A stretch of DNA of 14,032 nucleotides, taken from assembly GCA_947176785.1 (NCBI GenBank), contig CAMWSA010000044.1, positions 1 through 14,032 of the forward strand, written 5' to 3'. Below are positions 13,834 to 14,032 of this stretch, piece after piece. How positions within the stretch are numbered: the first letter of the stretch is position 1; every line of letters begins with the position of its first letter. Origin of the DNA: an uncultured Lachnospiraceae bacterium. Lineage in GTDB: Bacteria; Bacillota; Clostridia; Lachnospirales; Lachnospiraceae. The position numbers and the translations under genes are program-made. The notes beneath the pieces were generated by a model that made no database searches, was not told where the DNA came from, and saw nothing but the letters and a program-made list of their open reading frames with translations.

Positions 13834-14032
13834 GTCTCCCGCCTGTCCTGCCCTGCGGAGCTCTCCCAAGTCTCCCGCCTGTCCTGCCCTGCGGAACTCT
13901 CCCAAGTCTCCCGTCTGTCCTGCCCTGCGGAACTCTCCCAAGTCTCCCGTCTGTCCTGCCCCGCAGAATCTCTCTCAGTCTCCCGCCTGTCCTGCCCTGC
14001 GGAGCTCTCCCAAGTCTCCCGCCTGTCCTGCC
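13834..14032 (-). repeat. 36-bp tandem repeat, 5.5 copies, running off the right edge
   Basis: Units start at 13834, 13870, 13906, 13942, 13978 and 14014. The plus-strand pattern is GTCTCCCGCCTGTCCTGCCC then TGCGGAGCTCTCCCAA; most copies differ by one to three bases, and the unit at 13942 differs more. A decayed extra unit precedes 13834. In the minus frame of the neighbouring membrane gene it would read RETWESSAGQDR repeatedly, and the genuine N-terminus has the similar GQDTAQRELEKL. The period is a multiple of three and no frame has a stop, so coding status is undecided. Confidence 0.85.

Noticed and set aside
13465..13941. Minus-strand ORF with EFRRAGQTGDL repeats
   Set aside because: It is an alternative frame of the 36-bp repeat that continues in the wrong frame through the membrane protein gene.
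11462..14032. CRISPR array in the repeat regions
   Set aside because: The repeats are directly adjacent or degenerate, without unique spacers of constant length, and no cas genes are present.

Overview
The window looks like a chromosomal segment of a Clostridia bacterium, most likely a Lachnospiraceae relative. This is inferred from the gene types, strong AGGAGG ribosome binding sites, sigma-A type promoters and codon style; nothing in the window proves the taxon. Almost everything is on the minus strand; the exception is one SGNH-hydrolase-like gene. The left part (about 700-3700) is visibly AT-rich, and the right part (about 6400-14032) is GC-rich and full of repeats.

Left edge to 3.6 kb: a partial gene for a very acidic protein built from 13-residue repeats (1-609) has its own promoter. 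Upstream of it (minus strand) lies a decayed module in the order ABC exporter, subtilase fragment, unrecognised 295-codon ORF, 29-codon ORF with a very good ribosome binding site. The ABC gene has a good promoter and an intact membrane domain and Walker A. It has lost the segment from just after the Q-loop to just before the H-loop and is frameshifted there. Its surviving C-terminus overlaps the start of a subtilase-like gene, which breaks just before its GHG histidine motif at a run of five Gs. ABC exporter plus subtilase is a pairing seen in peptide export and maturation loci, so I read this as the relic of such a locus (inference).

3.7-6.2 kb: a plus-strand membrane-anchored SGNH/GDSL-like protein faces a minus-strand ECF sigma factor and putative membrane anti-sigma pair. 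The sigma and anti-sigma genes overlap by ATGA.

6.4-14.0 kb: a surface or exported polysaccharide locus is read on the minus strand from beyond the right edge down to a strong terminator at 6396-6442. In transcription order it holds a membrane protein of unknown family, a multi-pass membrane protein split in two by a degenerate tandem repeat array, two GT-B (GT4-like) glycosyltransferases and a GT2 glycosyltransferase. It carries four unusual DNA structures: a 36-bp tandem repeat at the right edge, an alternating 56/72-bp repeat array at 11462-11718, a perfect 21-bp-arm hairpin inside a glycosyltransferase gene, and a 190-bp long inverted repeat resembling a MITE.

No rRNA, tRNA, CRISPR array, transposase or complete novel system was recognised. 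The most interesting items are the decayed peptide-export module with its small ORF, and the repeat insertions that appear to have reshaped polysaccharide genes.
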